From Opitutaceae bacterium (GTDB lineage Bacteria; Verrucomicrobiota; Verrucomicrobiia; Opitutales; Opitutaceae): a stretch of 64,000 bases of DNA. The position numbers and the translations under genes are program-made. The notes below the pieces were generated by a model, which saw only the letters and a program-made list of their open reading frames with translations, had not been told where the DNA came from and did not search any database. The stretch lies in contig JAUYAK010000078.1 in NCBI GenBank assembly GCA_030693515.1, positions 58,963-122,962 on the forward strand, read 5' to 3'. Positions within the stretch are counted from its first letter, which is position 1; every line of letters starts with the position of its first letter. Shown piece after piece: positions 8,070 through 17,085 of this stretch.

Positions 8070-8990
8070 ATGCTCCAACTCCACTCCGTCACCAAGCGTT
8101 ACGGCTCGCTCACCGCCCTTGATGGCATCTCGCTGGACGTCGCCCGCGGAGAGTTCTTCGGCCTGCTCGGCCCCAACGGCGCGGGCAAGTCCACCCTCAT
8201 GTCGCTCATCGCCGGCCTCCGCGCACCCGAAGCCGGCACGCTCACGCTCGACGGCCTGCCGCTCACTTCGGCCCGTTCCACCGCCCGTCTCGCGCTCGGC
8301 CTTGTGCCCCAGCACATCGCGCTGTATCCGGATCTAACCGCCGTCGAAAATCTCCGCATCTTCGGTGAACTCTACGGCCTGCGCGGCGCCGACCTCCACG
8401 GCCGCATCGACGCGGCGCTCGAGGCCGTGCAGCTCGCCGACCGTGCCCGCGATCAGGTGAAGAATTTCTCCGGCGGCATGCAGCGCCGGCTCAATCTCGT
8501 CGCCGCGCTCCTGCATCGCCCGAAGCTCCTCCTCTGCGACGAACCCACCGTCGGCATCGATCCGCAGTCGCGCAACGCCATCTTCGAATACCTCGAACGC
8601 CTCAACCGCGAGGGCCTCACCATCATCTACTCCACGCATTACATGGAGGAGGCCACGCGCCTTTGCTCGCGCATCGGCGTCATCGACCACGGCAAACTCC
8701 TCGCCCTCGGCACGCTCGACGAGCTGCTCACCCGTCTGCCTTTCGACGAGGAGATCCTCTTCCCCGCCACGCCCGCCACCACGCCCTTGGCCGCGCAGCT
8801 TCAGCCGCACGGCGATCTCGCCACGTCCGGCGGCATCGTTCGCTTCCGGCCGCGGCCGGGTTACAAGCTGTCCGCCTTCTATGCGCTCACCGAGGCGCAG
8901 GCGCTCCCGCCGCATCTGTTCACCCAGCAGCGCCCGACGCTCGAGGCCGTGTTCCTCCATCTCACCGGCCGAAGTCTCCGCGACGCCTGA
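8070..8990 (+). CDS. ABC transporter ATP-binding protein (ABC-2 export type)
   Basis: 306 residues from the ATG at 8070. Motifs in order: Walker A GPNGAGKST (about residue 35-43), Q-loop PQHIALYPDLT, signature FSGGMQRRLN, Walker B LLLCDEPTVGID, and the switch histidine in IYSTHYMEEA. The architecture and the C-terminal extension (about residues 220-306) match the DRI/CcmA-like subfamily that powers drug, lipid or polysaccharide export through ABC-2 permeases. The permease follows after 12 bases. A possible GTG start lies at 8058. Confidence 0.95.
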   Translation: MLQLHSVTKRYGSLTALDGISLDVARGEFFGLLGPNGAGKSTLMSLIAGLRAPEAGTLTLDGLPLTSARSTARLALGLVPQHIALYPDLTAVENLRIFGELYGLRGADLHGRIDAALEAVQLADRARDQVKNFSGGMQRRLNLVAALLHRPKLLLCDEPTVGIDPQSRNAIFEYLERLNREGLTIIYSTHYMEEATRLCSRIGVIDHGKLLALGTLDELLTRLPFDEEILFPATPATTPLAAQLQPHGDLATSGGIVRFRPRPGYKLSAFYALTEAQALPPHLFTQQRPTLEAVFLHLTGRSLRDA

Positions 8991-9002
8991 TCGCCACCGC
9001 CC

Positions 9003-10400
9003 ATGCACCCGATTCTCGCCCTGCTCCGCAAGGACTTCCTCCACTTCCGCCGCAACAAGGCCGCCGTCTCGCTCACGTTCGCCGTGCCGTTCGCGATGAT
9101 CTGGCTCTTCGGCTGGATCTTTGGCGTCAACCGCAAGGACTCCGGCCCCAGCGGCATCCCCCTCGCCGTCGTCGATGCGAGTGGCCACGCCGCCACGGCG
9201 AAACTCATCACCGCGCTCCGCGCCGAGAAAACATTTCGCATCATCACCGAGCATCCCTCCGCCCTGCCCAAGCGCCCGCTCGCCGAGGCGGATCTGCGCC
9301 CCCTGATGGAGGCTCCCGGCGCACCGTTTCGATTCGCCGTCGTGCTGCCCGCCGATCTCGTCAGCCACACCCGCCTCGGCCTGCACCTGATCTTCCTCTC
9401 GAATCCCCGCAACGAGATCGAGACGCAAACGGTCAACGGCATCCTCCAGAAGACCATTTTTTCCCACGTCCCCGAGCTGCTCGGCCAGTCCCTCCAAGCC
9501 AACGCGAAGCGGTTTCTCGGGGAGGACACCCTCCGCCAGTTCCACCGCGGCATCGCCCGCACCGTGGCTTCGACCTTCGGCGGCGATGCCGACGCCCTCG
9601 AGCGCAGCATGGCCGCGGCCGATTTCGGTTTCGGTGCCTTCACGCAGCCGCGCGATGAATCGCTGCGCCGTCTCGACTCCCCCGCGGCCGACCCCAATCA
9701 AAAACCCGAAATCAAAAAGAAAACTTCCACCGCCGATCTCTTCAGCCAGATCGTGAAGTTCGACACGGATCAGGTCGTCGGCGCCAAAGTCCGGAGCCCG
9801 ATGGCCACGAGCCTCGTCGGCGGCTGGGCGATTCAATTTCTCCTCTTCGCTGTCAGCGCCTCAGCCGCGAGTCTCTTCCGCGAACGCGACGCGGGCATCT
9901 TCCAGCGGTTGCTCGCCGCCCCCGTCACGCGCGCCCACATCCTCTGGAGCAAGTTTCTCTACGGCGTCGGCCTGGGCTTGGTTCAGCTCGTGGTGCTCTT
10001 TGTCGCGTCGAGCTGGCTCTACGGCGTCGAGGTGCTGCCCCACCTCCCCCTGCTGGCGCTCGTCTGCGTTTTTGCGGCGGCCGCATGCACTTCCTTCGGC
10101 ATGTTGATCGCGTCCATCTCGACGTCACCCGAAGCCGCGAGCGGCCTCGCCACCTTCCTCATCATGTTCATGAGCGCGATCGGCGGCGCCTGGTTCCCCA
10201 TCACCTTCATGCCCGAGTTCATTCAATATTTCAGCAAGCTCACGCTCGTCTATTGGTCCATGGAAGGGTTCAGCGCCGTCCTCTGGGCCCGCCAGTCCCT
10301 CGGGCAAATCTTCCCCATCCTCGGCCTCCTCGGCGGCATCACCGTCGTCGTGATGGGCACGGCGATCTGGCGTTTCAACCGCGGCAGGATTTTCGGCTGA
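9003..10400 (+). CDS. ABC-2 type transporter permease
   Basis: 465 residues with the ABC-2 permease layout: a first membrane helix (VSLTFAVPFAMIWLFGWIF), a long extracytoplasmic domain of about 230 residues, then five helices from about residue 275 (AIQFLLFAVSASAASLF, GLGLVQLVVLFVASSWL, LALVCVFAAAACTSFGMLI, FLIMFMSAIGGAWFPITF, FPILGLLGGITVVVMGTA). The segment ERDAGIFQRLLAAPVTR between the first two C-terminal helices is the cytoplasmic coupling region typical of the family. It forms an exporter with the ATPase at 8070-8990. The cargo is not predictable. Confidence 0.95.
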   Translation: MHPILALLRKDFLHFRRNKAAVSLTFAVPFAMIWLFGWIFGVNRKDSGPSGIPLAVVDASGHAATAKLITALRAEKTFRIITEHPSALPKRPLAEADLRPLMEAPGAPFRFAVVLPADLVSHTRLGLHLIFLSNPRNEIETQTVNGILQKTIFSHVPELLGQSLQANAKRFLGEDTLRQFHRGIARTVASTFGGDADALERSMAAADFGFGAFTQPRDESLRRLDSPAADPNQKPEIKKKTSTADLFSQIVKFDTDQVVGAKVRSPMATSLVGGWAIQFLLFAVSASAASLFRERDAGIFQRLLAAPVTRAHILWSKFLYGVGLGLVQLVVLFVASSWLYGVEVLPHLPLLALVCVFAAAACTSFGMLIASISTSPEAASGLATFLIMFMSAIGGAWFPITFMPEFIQYFSKLTLVYWSMEGFSAVLWARQSLGQIFPILGLLGGITVVVMGTAIWRFNRGRIFG

Positions 10401-10656
10401 GGCATCGCTCGGTTAAGGCTTTGGCAAGCCCCGGCGCTCTCCGTGCGCTGGTGAATTCGCGGTCGTCCGCCGCGCTTCACTCGTCCTCATGGTTTGGCCT
10501 TCGCTACGTCGTCATCGCCCATTCGTGGCAGTTTGCCGGGCCTTGGCGCCGCTGATCGCCGCGAGCCTCTCGGGCTGGAGCACAGGAACATCCGGCGCGT
10601 AGCACGATTGCCACTCGGCCGATTTCAAGCGCCGCGGTCCGCCATGCGACCGTCGT
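10401..10656. other. Convergent intergenic region without a supported gene
   Basis: These 256 bases separate the 3' ends of the ABC permease and the esterase. There is a short stem (GGCTT/AAGCC near 10416-10430) without a T-run. A 37-codon frame at 10489-10602 exists but has no ribosome-binding site or recognisable similarity, so it is not called. Confidence 0.5.
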
Positions 10657-11574
10657 TCACGGGAGTCGGTCCAGCCAAGTGAGAAACGCGTCTTTCCATC
10701 GCACCGATTCAGCGTCGCGTCCGAGGCCAAAGCCGTGACCGCCGGTTGCAACGAGCATCAATTCAGCCGGCACGCCGGCCTTTCTTAAGGCCGCCGTGAG
10801 GAGTTCGCTGTTGCCCGGAGGCACACCCTTGTCGTCCCCGGCATGCACGAGAAAAAACGGCGGCAGGCCGGCCCGTGTGCGTTTTTCCAAAGAAAATTCG
10901 GCCACTCGTTCCGGCGTCGGCGCGGAGCCGAGCAGCTTGGTGCGCGAACCTTGGTGCACGTTGGGCCCTTCCATGCAGACGACCGGATAGAGGAGCGCGA
11001 CGAAGTCGGGCCGCGATCCATCGGCGGCGCTGCCCAAGATTCCCACGCTCCCCGCGAGGTGACCGCCGGCCGAACACCCCAGGATGCCGATTCGCTGCGG
11101 ATCGATCCCCCACTCCGCCGCGCGGCTCCGCACCCACTGCATCGCCGCCAGCGCATCCTGTTGCGGATAGGGCAGGCCGTCCTTCGTCGCCGCCACATCC
11201 GGCAGACGATACTTCAAGACCACGACCGTGATGCCACGCTCCGCGAAATACCGGCCCATCGCGTAGCCCTCCTTGTCGATGACGACGGAACTGTAACCAC
11301 CGCCCGGGCACACAATCATCGCCGCGCCGCGATGCGGGGACCGGGCCGGACGAAACACGGTGAGCGTGGGCACCGTTATTTTTTGCACCATGCGGTTGAA
11401 CCCATGGTCGTCGTAGCCGTTGTGGCGATAGGTCACCTCCTCGGTCGTGTTCGGCGTGTTGGCCGGCAGCGGCGCCCGCAGCGGAAACTCCTCCACCGTT
11501 TGGCCAAAACCCAAGGCTGGAGCGAGCAGTAGCGACATAAGGGCAAGACCGGTGATCGCAGATTTAATATTCAT
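10657..11574 (-). CDS. Secreted alpha/beta-hydrolase esterase (BD-FAE/acetyl esterase-like)
   Basis: 305 residues from the ATG at 11574, with a signal peptide (MNIKSAITGLALMSLLLAPA, cut near GFGQ). The oxyanion loop CPGGGYSSV, the nucleophile elbow GCSAGGHLA, HAGDDKGVPPGNS (likely acid region) and GGHGFG (catalytic His) give a complete Ser-Asp-His set. The family includes acetyl- and feruloyl-esterases that deacylate plant or sulfated glycans. It is the last gene of the ten-gene operon, and its ATG overlaps the TGA of the YidR-like gene (ATGA at 11571-11574), suggesting translational coupling. A role in removing O-acyl groups from the imported glycan is inference. Confidence 0.92.
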   Translation of the reverse strand: MNIKSAITGLALMSLLLAPALGFGQTVEEFPLRAPLPANTPNTTEEVTYRHNGYDDHGFNRMVQKITVPTLTVFRPARSPHRGAAMIVCPGGGYSSVVIDKEGYAMGRYFAERGITVVVLKYRLPDVAATKDGLPYPQQDALAAMQWVRSRAAEWGIDPQRIGILGCSAGGHLAGSVGILGSAADGSRPDFVALLYPVVCMEGPNVHQGSRTKLLGSAPTPERVAEFSLEKRTRAGLPPFFLVHAGDDKGVPPGNSELLTAALRKAGVPAELMLVATGGHGFGLGRDAESVRWKDAFLTWLDRLP

Positions 11575-12938
11575 GGGAAGGAATGCGGAACAACGAAGAC
11601 CTGCGCAAAAGATGAAGCGCCCTCCGCCACGTTGCGCGTGTAGGCGATGGACTTCCCATCGGGCGCAAACACGCACGCATGGGGCAACGGTGCCTCGTCA
11701 CCAGTGCGGCGGGGCGTGAGGCGATGCGTGCGACCGTCCACCATCGCCGTGACACAGACACTGCCATCCATCAGGTGTGCAATGTGCCGGCCATCCGGAC
11801 TCCACGTGAACGTCGAAGCCACCCCCGTGGGATTGCGAGTCACCTGACGCGGCGTGCCTCCATTGGGTGACACGCTCCATAGCTGCACCACGCCCGCATC
11901 GTCCTTCATAAGGAACGCGATGCTCGTTCCGTCGGGCGAACACCGGAGCCAGTGGCGCGGCGCGGTCACGACGCCGGGAAACGCCCGGTCCGCGGTGAAC
12001 GTGATCCGGCGTTGCACCACACCCTGCGGCGGCGCCGGCCGCCGCGCCGCCGTGCCTTCCAGTGGCGCTGCACCCGTCCGGGTGAGGTCGTCGGGCAAAT
12101 CCACGACGAAAACCTCGGCGTGCTCGCGGCCATCGGCGGCAGTCACGTTGCCCAGAAAGGCGAGCGCACGCTTTTGCCGCGTGCCGTCGGGGCGTGCATA
12201 GCCCGCGCGCCCCACCCAGCCTTCCTCATAGGCCCGGCTAATGTCGTCGGAACCCGGCCGCGGGTGGGTGACCGTGCGCGTGACGATCACTGAAAAATAA
12301 TCGCCGTCGTGATTGCGCGGATGAGTGCGGGCGACGCGGACTGGCCCGTCGGGAACCGCGACCCCGACATTGCGCTGGTTGGGATCGCCATCGGGTGCCA
12401 CCGCCGCGAAGCGCGCAAGCACGTCGTCTTCGTAGGTGAAACTCACCCACTGCCCGTCCCCGCTGAAAACATGGACATGGGAACCTCCGCGCAACGCACC
12501 TGGCGCAAATGGCGGCGCATAGTTCATCGCATCAAGCGGCCGGACTTCGCCGGGGCGACGGGCATCGACCAGCGCGCCCCGGCGCCGTGTCATCGCGTAG
12601 CTCCAATCGGCCGTCGGATTCTCCGGCCCATGAATAAAGACCACGCGACCATCGGCGGGATGGCAGGTCGCGGCCCCACACCGCGCGCCATCCTTGGCCT
12701 CGTAGAGCCGGCGGATTTCACCTGTCCCCACGTTGACCTGCTCAATGCGGGCACCGTCAAAAATACTGTCCGCGGAACGCACGTCGTAAACAATCCACTG
12801 CCCGTCGGGCGACCATACGTTCACATTAGTCAGCACGTGACCGTGCGGCGCATGGGTGAGCTGGCGCTCTTGGCCCGCAGCGGTGGTCAGGCCCATGGCA
12901 GTCGTCATAACGGGAAGTAGAATCGATAAGGAGCGCAT
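11571..12938 (-). CDS. YidR-like DUF3748 beta-propeller protein, exported
   Basis: 455 residues with a signal peptide (MRSLSILLPVMTTAMGLTTA). The sequence closely follows E. coli YidR (DUF3748), a roughly 415-residue protein: LTNVNVWSPDGQWIVYDVRS, VFIHGPENPTADWSY, GVLRGGSHVHVFS-like GALRGGSHVHVFSGDGQW, RAYEEGWVG, PPQGVVQRRITFT and WLRCSPDGTSIAFLMKDD. WxPDG repeats indicate a TolB/WD40-like propeller. The function is unknown in the family. E. coli YidR lacks an obvious leader, so export is a difference here. Its place inside a glycan operon suggests a periplasmic carbohydrate-binding or lyase-like role; the fold is also that of oligogalacturonide lyases. Confidence 0.85.
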   Translation of the reverse strand: MRSLSILLPVMTTAMGLTTAAGQERQLTHAPHGHVLTNVNVWSPDGQWIVYDVRSADSIFDGARIEQVNVGTGEIRRLYEAKDGARCGAATCHPADGRVVFIHGPENPTADWSYAMTRRRGALVDARRPGEVRPLDAMNYAPPFAPGALRGGSHVHVFSGDGQWVSFTYEDDVLARFAAVAPDGDPNQRNVGVAVPDGPVRVARTHPRNHDGDYFSVIVTRTVTHPRPGSDDISRAYEEGWVGRAGYARPDGTRQKRALAFLGNVTAADGREHAEVFVVDLPDDLTRTGAAPLEGTAARRPAPPQGVVQRRITFTADRAFPGVVTAPRHWLRCSPDGTSIAFLMKDDAGVVQLWSVSPNGGTPRQVTRNPTGVASTFTWSPDGRHIAHLMDGSVCVTAMVDGRTHRLTPRRTGDEAPLPHACVFAPDGKSIAYTRNVAEGASSFAQVFVVPHSFP

Positions 12939-13015
12939 GGAAAGGCTGCGGAGATTTCGGCTGTGATTCGAACCGGGTCCGCGTCGTGGGATAGTTTCAA
13001 TCGACACCTCGCCGG

Positions 13016-14257
13016 TCAGCGGGCGGCAAGGTCCGGCGGCGCATCGGCCATCGTGAGCGTGCGAAAATTCCTCACCCGGTGAAAGGTCATGTGGTTGGCG
13101 TTGTGGTAAGTCTGGCCGCCCCACGACGTGCGCGAGACCGCGACGAGATCATCGCCGTCGAACTGCCAGTCGAGGTATTGCCACGCGACCCGGTCGGCCG
13201 CGGCGAGCACCTGCCCCTCGCGCCAGCGCAGGACAATGCTCTCCTCGCGCCACCCGCGCAGATCGGCGGATGAAGTAAGCATGAGCACATTGCGCTGGTG
13301 AATCGGACTCGTCGCCCAATCGCGGCCTTCATGCTGATTCGCGATTTTCTGCACGAGCGCCCAGTAGCGCTGCGATCGCGGATCGAAGCGGATGGTGAAT
13401 TTCGACTGCGAGCCGGGAAAATGAATCAGCCCGCGGGCCGGATCGAACGTCTGCGTTTTCCCGTCCGCCGAAATCTCGCAGCGCGCCCCCACTTCGTAAC
13501 GCGGAATTCCCGCGGCCCCTCCCGCCGAGGCGAACCCATCCTCGGGACGCGGCTCGGTGTGGACCCGCAGGAGATTCACGAGCGAGCCGGCGGGCGTGAC
13601 GACGATGTTGCCTTCCAGCCAGCCGGGCCGCTTTCCGTTATACCACTGCGGATCGAACAGCGTGCCGTTGGTGCGGGTCCAATTGCCCGCATTGAGCAGG
13701 TCGGCGTCTTCGGGTGCGGAGACGACGAGCGACGAAAAGTGCAGCGGCCACTGGAAGTCGTTCACGCGCTCCTCGACGGCCCGCCAAATCCGGCCGCCGT
13801 GCACGACGACAGGCACAGGCGCACCATGAAAGCGACCGGGCAGGAGCAGGCCTGTTTTGGAATCGTGCGGTTCGGTCCACGTGCGCCCTCCATCCAACGA
13901 GCGACGGATGGTGAGGTCGCCGTAGCGGCTGGCGGTGCCATGGAGGTAGAGCGCACCGCGATGCACGAAAAGGGTGAACCACGCCTGCCCGCGAATCTCG
14001 GAAAGTTTCGTCCACGACACGCCGCGGTCCTTCGATCCGAAAATCTGGGTGGTGTCCGTGAACGCGGTATTCTTGCCGAAGAAATCATGCGCCGCCACGT
14101 AGCTGCCGTCGGGCAGGATCGCGATCGCGGGTGTGCCGATGTAAACTTTGTCGGGATCGGGACTCGATGCGACAACGACACCGGGCGGAGGACCCGACTG
14201 CGCGCAAGCAACCGTGAGGAACGCGAGCGAGAGAAAAAGTTGGGACAAAACTTTCAT
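13016..14257 (-). CDS. Sialidase-fold (BNR/Asp-box) secreted protein, copy 1
   Basis: 413 residues from the ATG at 14257, with a leader (MKVLSQLFLSLAFLTVACAQ). Asp-box motifs SKDRGVSWTK and SLDGGRTWTE support a six-bladed sialidase fold. It is a clear paralogue of the protein at 19083-20348: both share GPPPGVV, VPVVVHGGRIWRA / TPVVVHGGRVWRA, SAPEDADLL.A.NWTRTN, WLEGNIVV, SKFTIRFDP and a C-terminal F..LTMAD.PP. The classical sialidase FRIP arginine motif is not evident, so the glycosidic specificity is open. It lies 19 bases downstream of the sulfatase gene. Confidence 0.85.
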   Translation of the reverse strand: MKVLSQLFLSLAFLTVACAQSGPPPGVVVASSPDPDKVYIGTPAIAILPDGSYVAAHDFFGKNTAFTDTTQIFGSKDRGVSWTKLSEIRGQAWFTLFVHRGALYLHGTASRYGDLTIRRSLDGGRTWTEPHDSKTGLLLPGRFHGAPVPVVVHGGRIWRAVEERVNDFQWPLHFSSLVVSAPEDADLLNAGNWTRTNGTLFDPQWYNGKRPGWLEGNIVVTPAGSLVNLLRVHTEPRPEDGFASAGGAAGIPRYEVGARCEISADGKTQTFDPARGLIHFPGSQSKFTIRFDPRSQRYWALVQKIANQHEGRDWATSPIHQRNVLMLTSSADLRGWREESIVLRWREGQVLAAADRVAWQYLDWQFDGDDLVAVSRTSWGGQTYHNANHMTFHRVRNFRTLTMADAPPDLAAR

Positions 14258-14276
14258 ACGATCAGGCGGATCGAAT

Positions 14277-15776
14277 TCACGGGAATCCCGTCGTGACCGT
14301 CGGGAAACGCGCCCCCTGAATGCGCAACTCTTCGTCGAGCCGACGCCGCAGATCCCGAGCGACGGCCGGTTCGCGCACCGCGAGATCGGTCTGTTCGGAC
14401 GCATCGGCCGAAAGCCGGTAAAGTTCGTCGCGATCATCTTCGTAGAAATGGACGAGCTTCCAATCGCCCGCATGGAGGGTCGACTGCGGCCGCGTCTGGC
14501 TCACGGCAAAATCATTCACGCCGATTTTCGCCAACGCCTGCGCGTAGCCGGTCTCGGGATGGTAATAGGGAAAGTGCCAGACAAACGCCCGCCCGGCCTC
14601 CGCCGCGGTCGGCTTCGTGCCGGTCCACAGGGGCAGCACATTTCGTCCGTCGAGCGTAACCCCGCGGGGCAGGCTCGCCCCGGCAGCCGCCGCCAACGTC
14701 GGCAGCAAATCGGTGCCGATGAACGGCACATCGCTCGTCGCCCCGGCCGGCACGTGCCCCGGCCAGCGCACGATCCACGGGACGCGGAGGCCGCCTTCGT
14801 AAACGTTCCACTTGCTGCCGCGCAAAGGACCGTTCGCCGCAAATTCGGGGTGGCCGCCATTGTCGGACGTGAAGACGACGAGGGTGTTGTGCGCGAGCCC
14901 GAGTTCATCGAGCACCCGCAGGAGATCGCCCACGAGATGATCCAGCGTCTCGACCATCGCACCGTAAACCGCCCGCCGCAGATCGGTGCCGGCCGGGAGG
15001 CGGGCGGCGTATTTTTCGACCAACCACGCCGCGCGCGAGCGGATCGGGGTGTGCACGTAGTAGTGCGCGAGGTGCAGATAGAACGGCTTCGCGTCGGAGC
15101 GATGGGCGCGAAGAAACGCCACCGCTTTCTCGGTGAGCGCATCGCGGCCGTAGTCGCCGGCCGGAAGCTTCGCCGTTCGGGCCTTGGGCGACAGCGCCGC
15201 GTCGCCGTAAGGGTGGCTGCCAAACTCCTGCTCGCCCTCGACGAAGCCCTGTTGCAAGGGACCGTGCGTTGCGGACCAGCCGAGGTATCCGCCCGTGTGC
15301 TGGCTGACGTGCCATTTGCCGAAATAACCGGTCGTGTAACCCGCGGGGCCGAGCACCTCGGCGAGCGTGATTTCCTCCAGCGGAAGATTGAGCGGATAAG
15401 GCGGCGGGGTGAGTGCGTGACGGTCGGGGGGCTTGGCATTGGGCTCCTTGGTCACGAACTCAAAACCGAGTCGGGCCGGCGAACGCCCGGTCAGCAGCGC
15501 AACGCGCGAAGCGGAGCAAATCGGCGCGGCGGCATAGCCGTGCGTGAACCGGGTGCCTTCGCGCGCGAGCCGATCCAGGTTCGGCGTGTCGTGCCATTCA
15601 CTGCCGTAGCAGCGCAGGTCGCGCCAACCGAGATCGTCGGCCAGGATGAACACGATGTTAGGCCGGGCGAAACCCGGCGACGCCCCCGCGCACAAGCCGG
15701 CGACGAACAAAACCAGGGCGCGGGCGAGCGTCATCGTCGCGATCGAACCGAGGAGGCGTTGAGGCCCTTGCTTCAT
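14277..15776 (-). CDS. Type I sulfatase, exported
   Basis: 499 residues from the ATG at 15776 (a GTG at 15788 would add four residues). It has an N-terminal leader. The sulfatase/alkaline-phosphatase fold is shown by metal ligands D47-D48 in NIVFILADDLGW, the maturation motif C87-S-A-S-R with the second signature LLTGR, K154-W-H156 in GYFGKWHVSQH, and TSDNGGH with D305-N306. C87 would be converted to formylglycine by a sulfatase-maturing enzyme, which is not encoded in this window. It removes sulfate esters from glycans. It belongs to the ten-gene operon, so the target polysaccharide is probably sulfated. Confidence 0.96.
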   Translation of the reverse strand: MKQGPQRLLGSIATMTLARALVLFVAGLCAGASPGFARPNIVFILADDLGWRDLRCYGSEWHDTPNLDRLAREGTRFTHGYAAAPICSASRVALLTGRSPARLGFEFVTKEPNAKPPDRHALTPPPYPLNLPLEEITLAEVLGPAGYTTGYFGKWHVSQHTGGYLGWSATHGPLQQGFVEGEQEFGSHPYGDAALSPKARTAKLPAGDYGRDALTEKAVAFLRAHRSDAKPFYLHLAHYYVHTPIRSRAAWLVEKYAARLPAGTDLRRAVYGAMVETLDHLVGDLLRVLDELGLAHNTLVVFTSDNGGHPEFAANGPLRGSKWNVYEGGLRVPWIVRWPGHVPAGATSDVPFIGTDLLPTLAAAAGASLPRGVTLDGRNVLPLWTGTKPTAAEAGRAFVWHFPYYHPETGYAQALAKIGVNDFAVSQTRPQSTLHAGDWKLVHFYEDDRDELYRLSADASEQTDLAVREPAVARDLRRRLDEELRIQGARFPTVTTGFP

Positions 15777-15812
15777 GGGAAACGCCACCCAGTGTGACTC
15801 GCACGCCCCGAC

Positions 15813-17057
15813 TCAACCCGTCCCAGGGCGCGGCTTGATCATCAGCACAATCACGAGAGAGAGCAGGGCCACGGCGGCGAAACCGCCGAAAATCAGGTTA
15901 AGCGGCACCTGCCGATCCCGCATGATGCCGAAGCCATAATCGGCAAAGCCGCCGCAGGAGATGCTCACGAAGTTCATCACGCCGTAGCCCGTCGCCCGCA
16001 GCTCGGGCCGCACGATCTGCGAGAGGATGGGCATGTTGTTCGCGTCGAACAACCCCCAGCCCACGCCGAAGAGGATCAGAAAACCAATGGCGAGTGGCAG
16101 CGACTTCATGCCCACCACGACGCCGACGCCTAGCATGGCCGGAATGATGAACGCCATGCCGATCGCGCTCACATAGATGCGGCCGCGCTGCGTCCGCCGC
16201 ATCCAGCGATCCGCCAGCCACCCGCCGCCGATGGCCGCGAAGATCGCGGCTCCCTGCCAGTAGACGACCGCGCTCACACCCGCGAGTCCCTGCTTCAGGT
16301 TGAGCTCCTTTTGCAGGATCGCGGGCATCCAATCGCGCACCACCCACCCCGCGATGGCCGGCAGCGTGAAGTAGAGGACGAGGAGGATGAAGGCTCCGTT
16401 GGTCAGCAATTCCCGTACGGAACGTGCCGGCGAAATTACTTCCCTCGTCCCGCTGGCCGGCATGGGCGTGGAACGCGTATCGCGCAGCAGCCAGATCAAC
16501 GGCAAGGTGTAGAGGATGCCCACGAGCCCGGTGATATCGAACATCCACCGCCAGCCCAGAGTCGGAGAATCGGCGGCATAACCCGCAAAGCTGCCCGTAA
16601 TCACGCCGCAGTAGATGCCGATCTGATGGAGCCCGATGGCGCGTGATCGGGTGCCGTCCGAATGCATGTCCGCGATGAGCGCCAGCGCCGCGGGAATGTA
16701 GAAGGCCTCGCTGATCCCCATGAGCGTGCGGGTCCAGAGGAGGCCATCATAGGTCGTGACGTGGCCCGTCGCATACGTGACCGCCGACCAGCAAAAGAGG
16801 CTGGCGCAAATCGTAAGCCTCCGGCTGAAGCGATCCGCGATGTAGCCGCCGATGGGGCTCAGGATGGCATAGACCCACTTGAACTGCCCGAGCATGTAAC
16901 CCCAGTTGGCGTCGGTGCCGATGCTCGGGATGTCTTGCATCACCGAAGACTTCATCGCCGCGATCATCTGCCGGTCGAGGTAGTTGAGCAGTGCGACGGG
17001 AAAGAGCAGCGCGACGACAAACCACGCGTAACGCATCGTGGAGGGGTTGGAACTCAT
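15813..17057 (-). CDS. MFS transporter, anion:cation symporter-like family
   Basis: 414 residues with twelve predicted helices. The first loop carries NYLDRQMIA and the MFS motif GYIADRFSRR (loop 2-3); the second half repeats GGWLADRWMRR. The NYLDR signature and overall layout are those of the ACS family (hexuronate, gluconate and sialate carriers such as ExuT/NanT relatives). The next gene upstream encodes a keto-acid sugar lyase and the next downstream a sulfatase, so uptake of the acidic monosaccharide released in the periplasm is the likely role. The exact substrate cannot be told from sequence. Confidence 0.93.
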   Translation of the reverse strand: MSSNPSTMRYAWFVVALLFPVALLNYLDRQMIAAMKSSVMQDIPSIGTDANWGYMLGQFKWVYAILSPIGGYIADRFSRRLTICASLFCWSAVTYATGHVTTYDGLLWTRTLMGISEAFYIPAALALIADMHSDGTRSRAIGLHQIGIYCGVITGSFAGYAADSPTLGWRWMFDITGLVGILYTLPLIWLLRDTRSTPMPASGTREVISPARSVRELLTNGAFILLVLYFTLPAIAGWVVRDWMPAILQKELNLKQGLAGVSAVVYWQGAAIFAAIGGGWLADRWMRRTQRGRIYVSAIGMAFIIPAMLGVGVVVGMKSLPLAIGFLILFGVGWGLFDANNMPILSQIVRPELRATGYGVMNFVSISCGGFADYGFGIMRDRQVPLNLIFGGFAAVALLSLVIVLMIKPRPGTG

Positions 17058-17085
17058 GCGGTCGGGGATGGGATGGCGGAAGGAT

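Noticed and set aside
8334..9836. 500-codon minus-strand open frame opposite the ABC genes
   Set aside because: Covers parts of two clear ABC transporter genes; composition is a frame shadow.
10489..10602. 37-codon frame between convergent genes
   Set aside because: No ribosome-binding site, no recognisable similarity and no codon pattern distinct from intergenic DNA.
14148..15797. 549-codon plus-strand open frame opposite the sulfatase
   Set aside because: Antisense to a gene with complete catalytic motifs and without any recognisable protein pattern.
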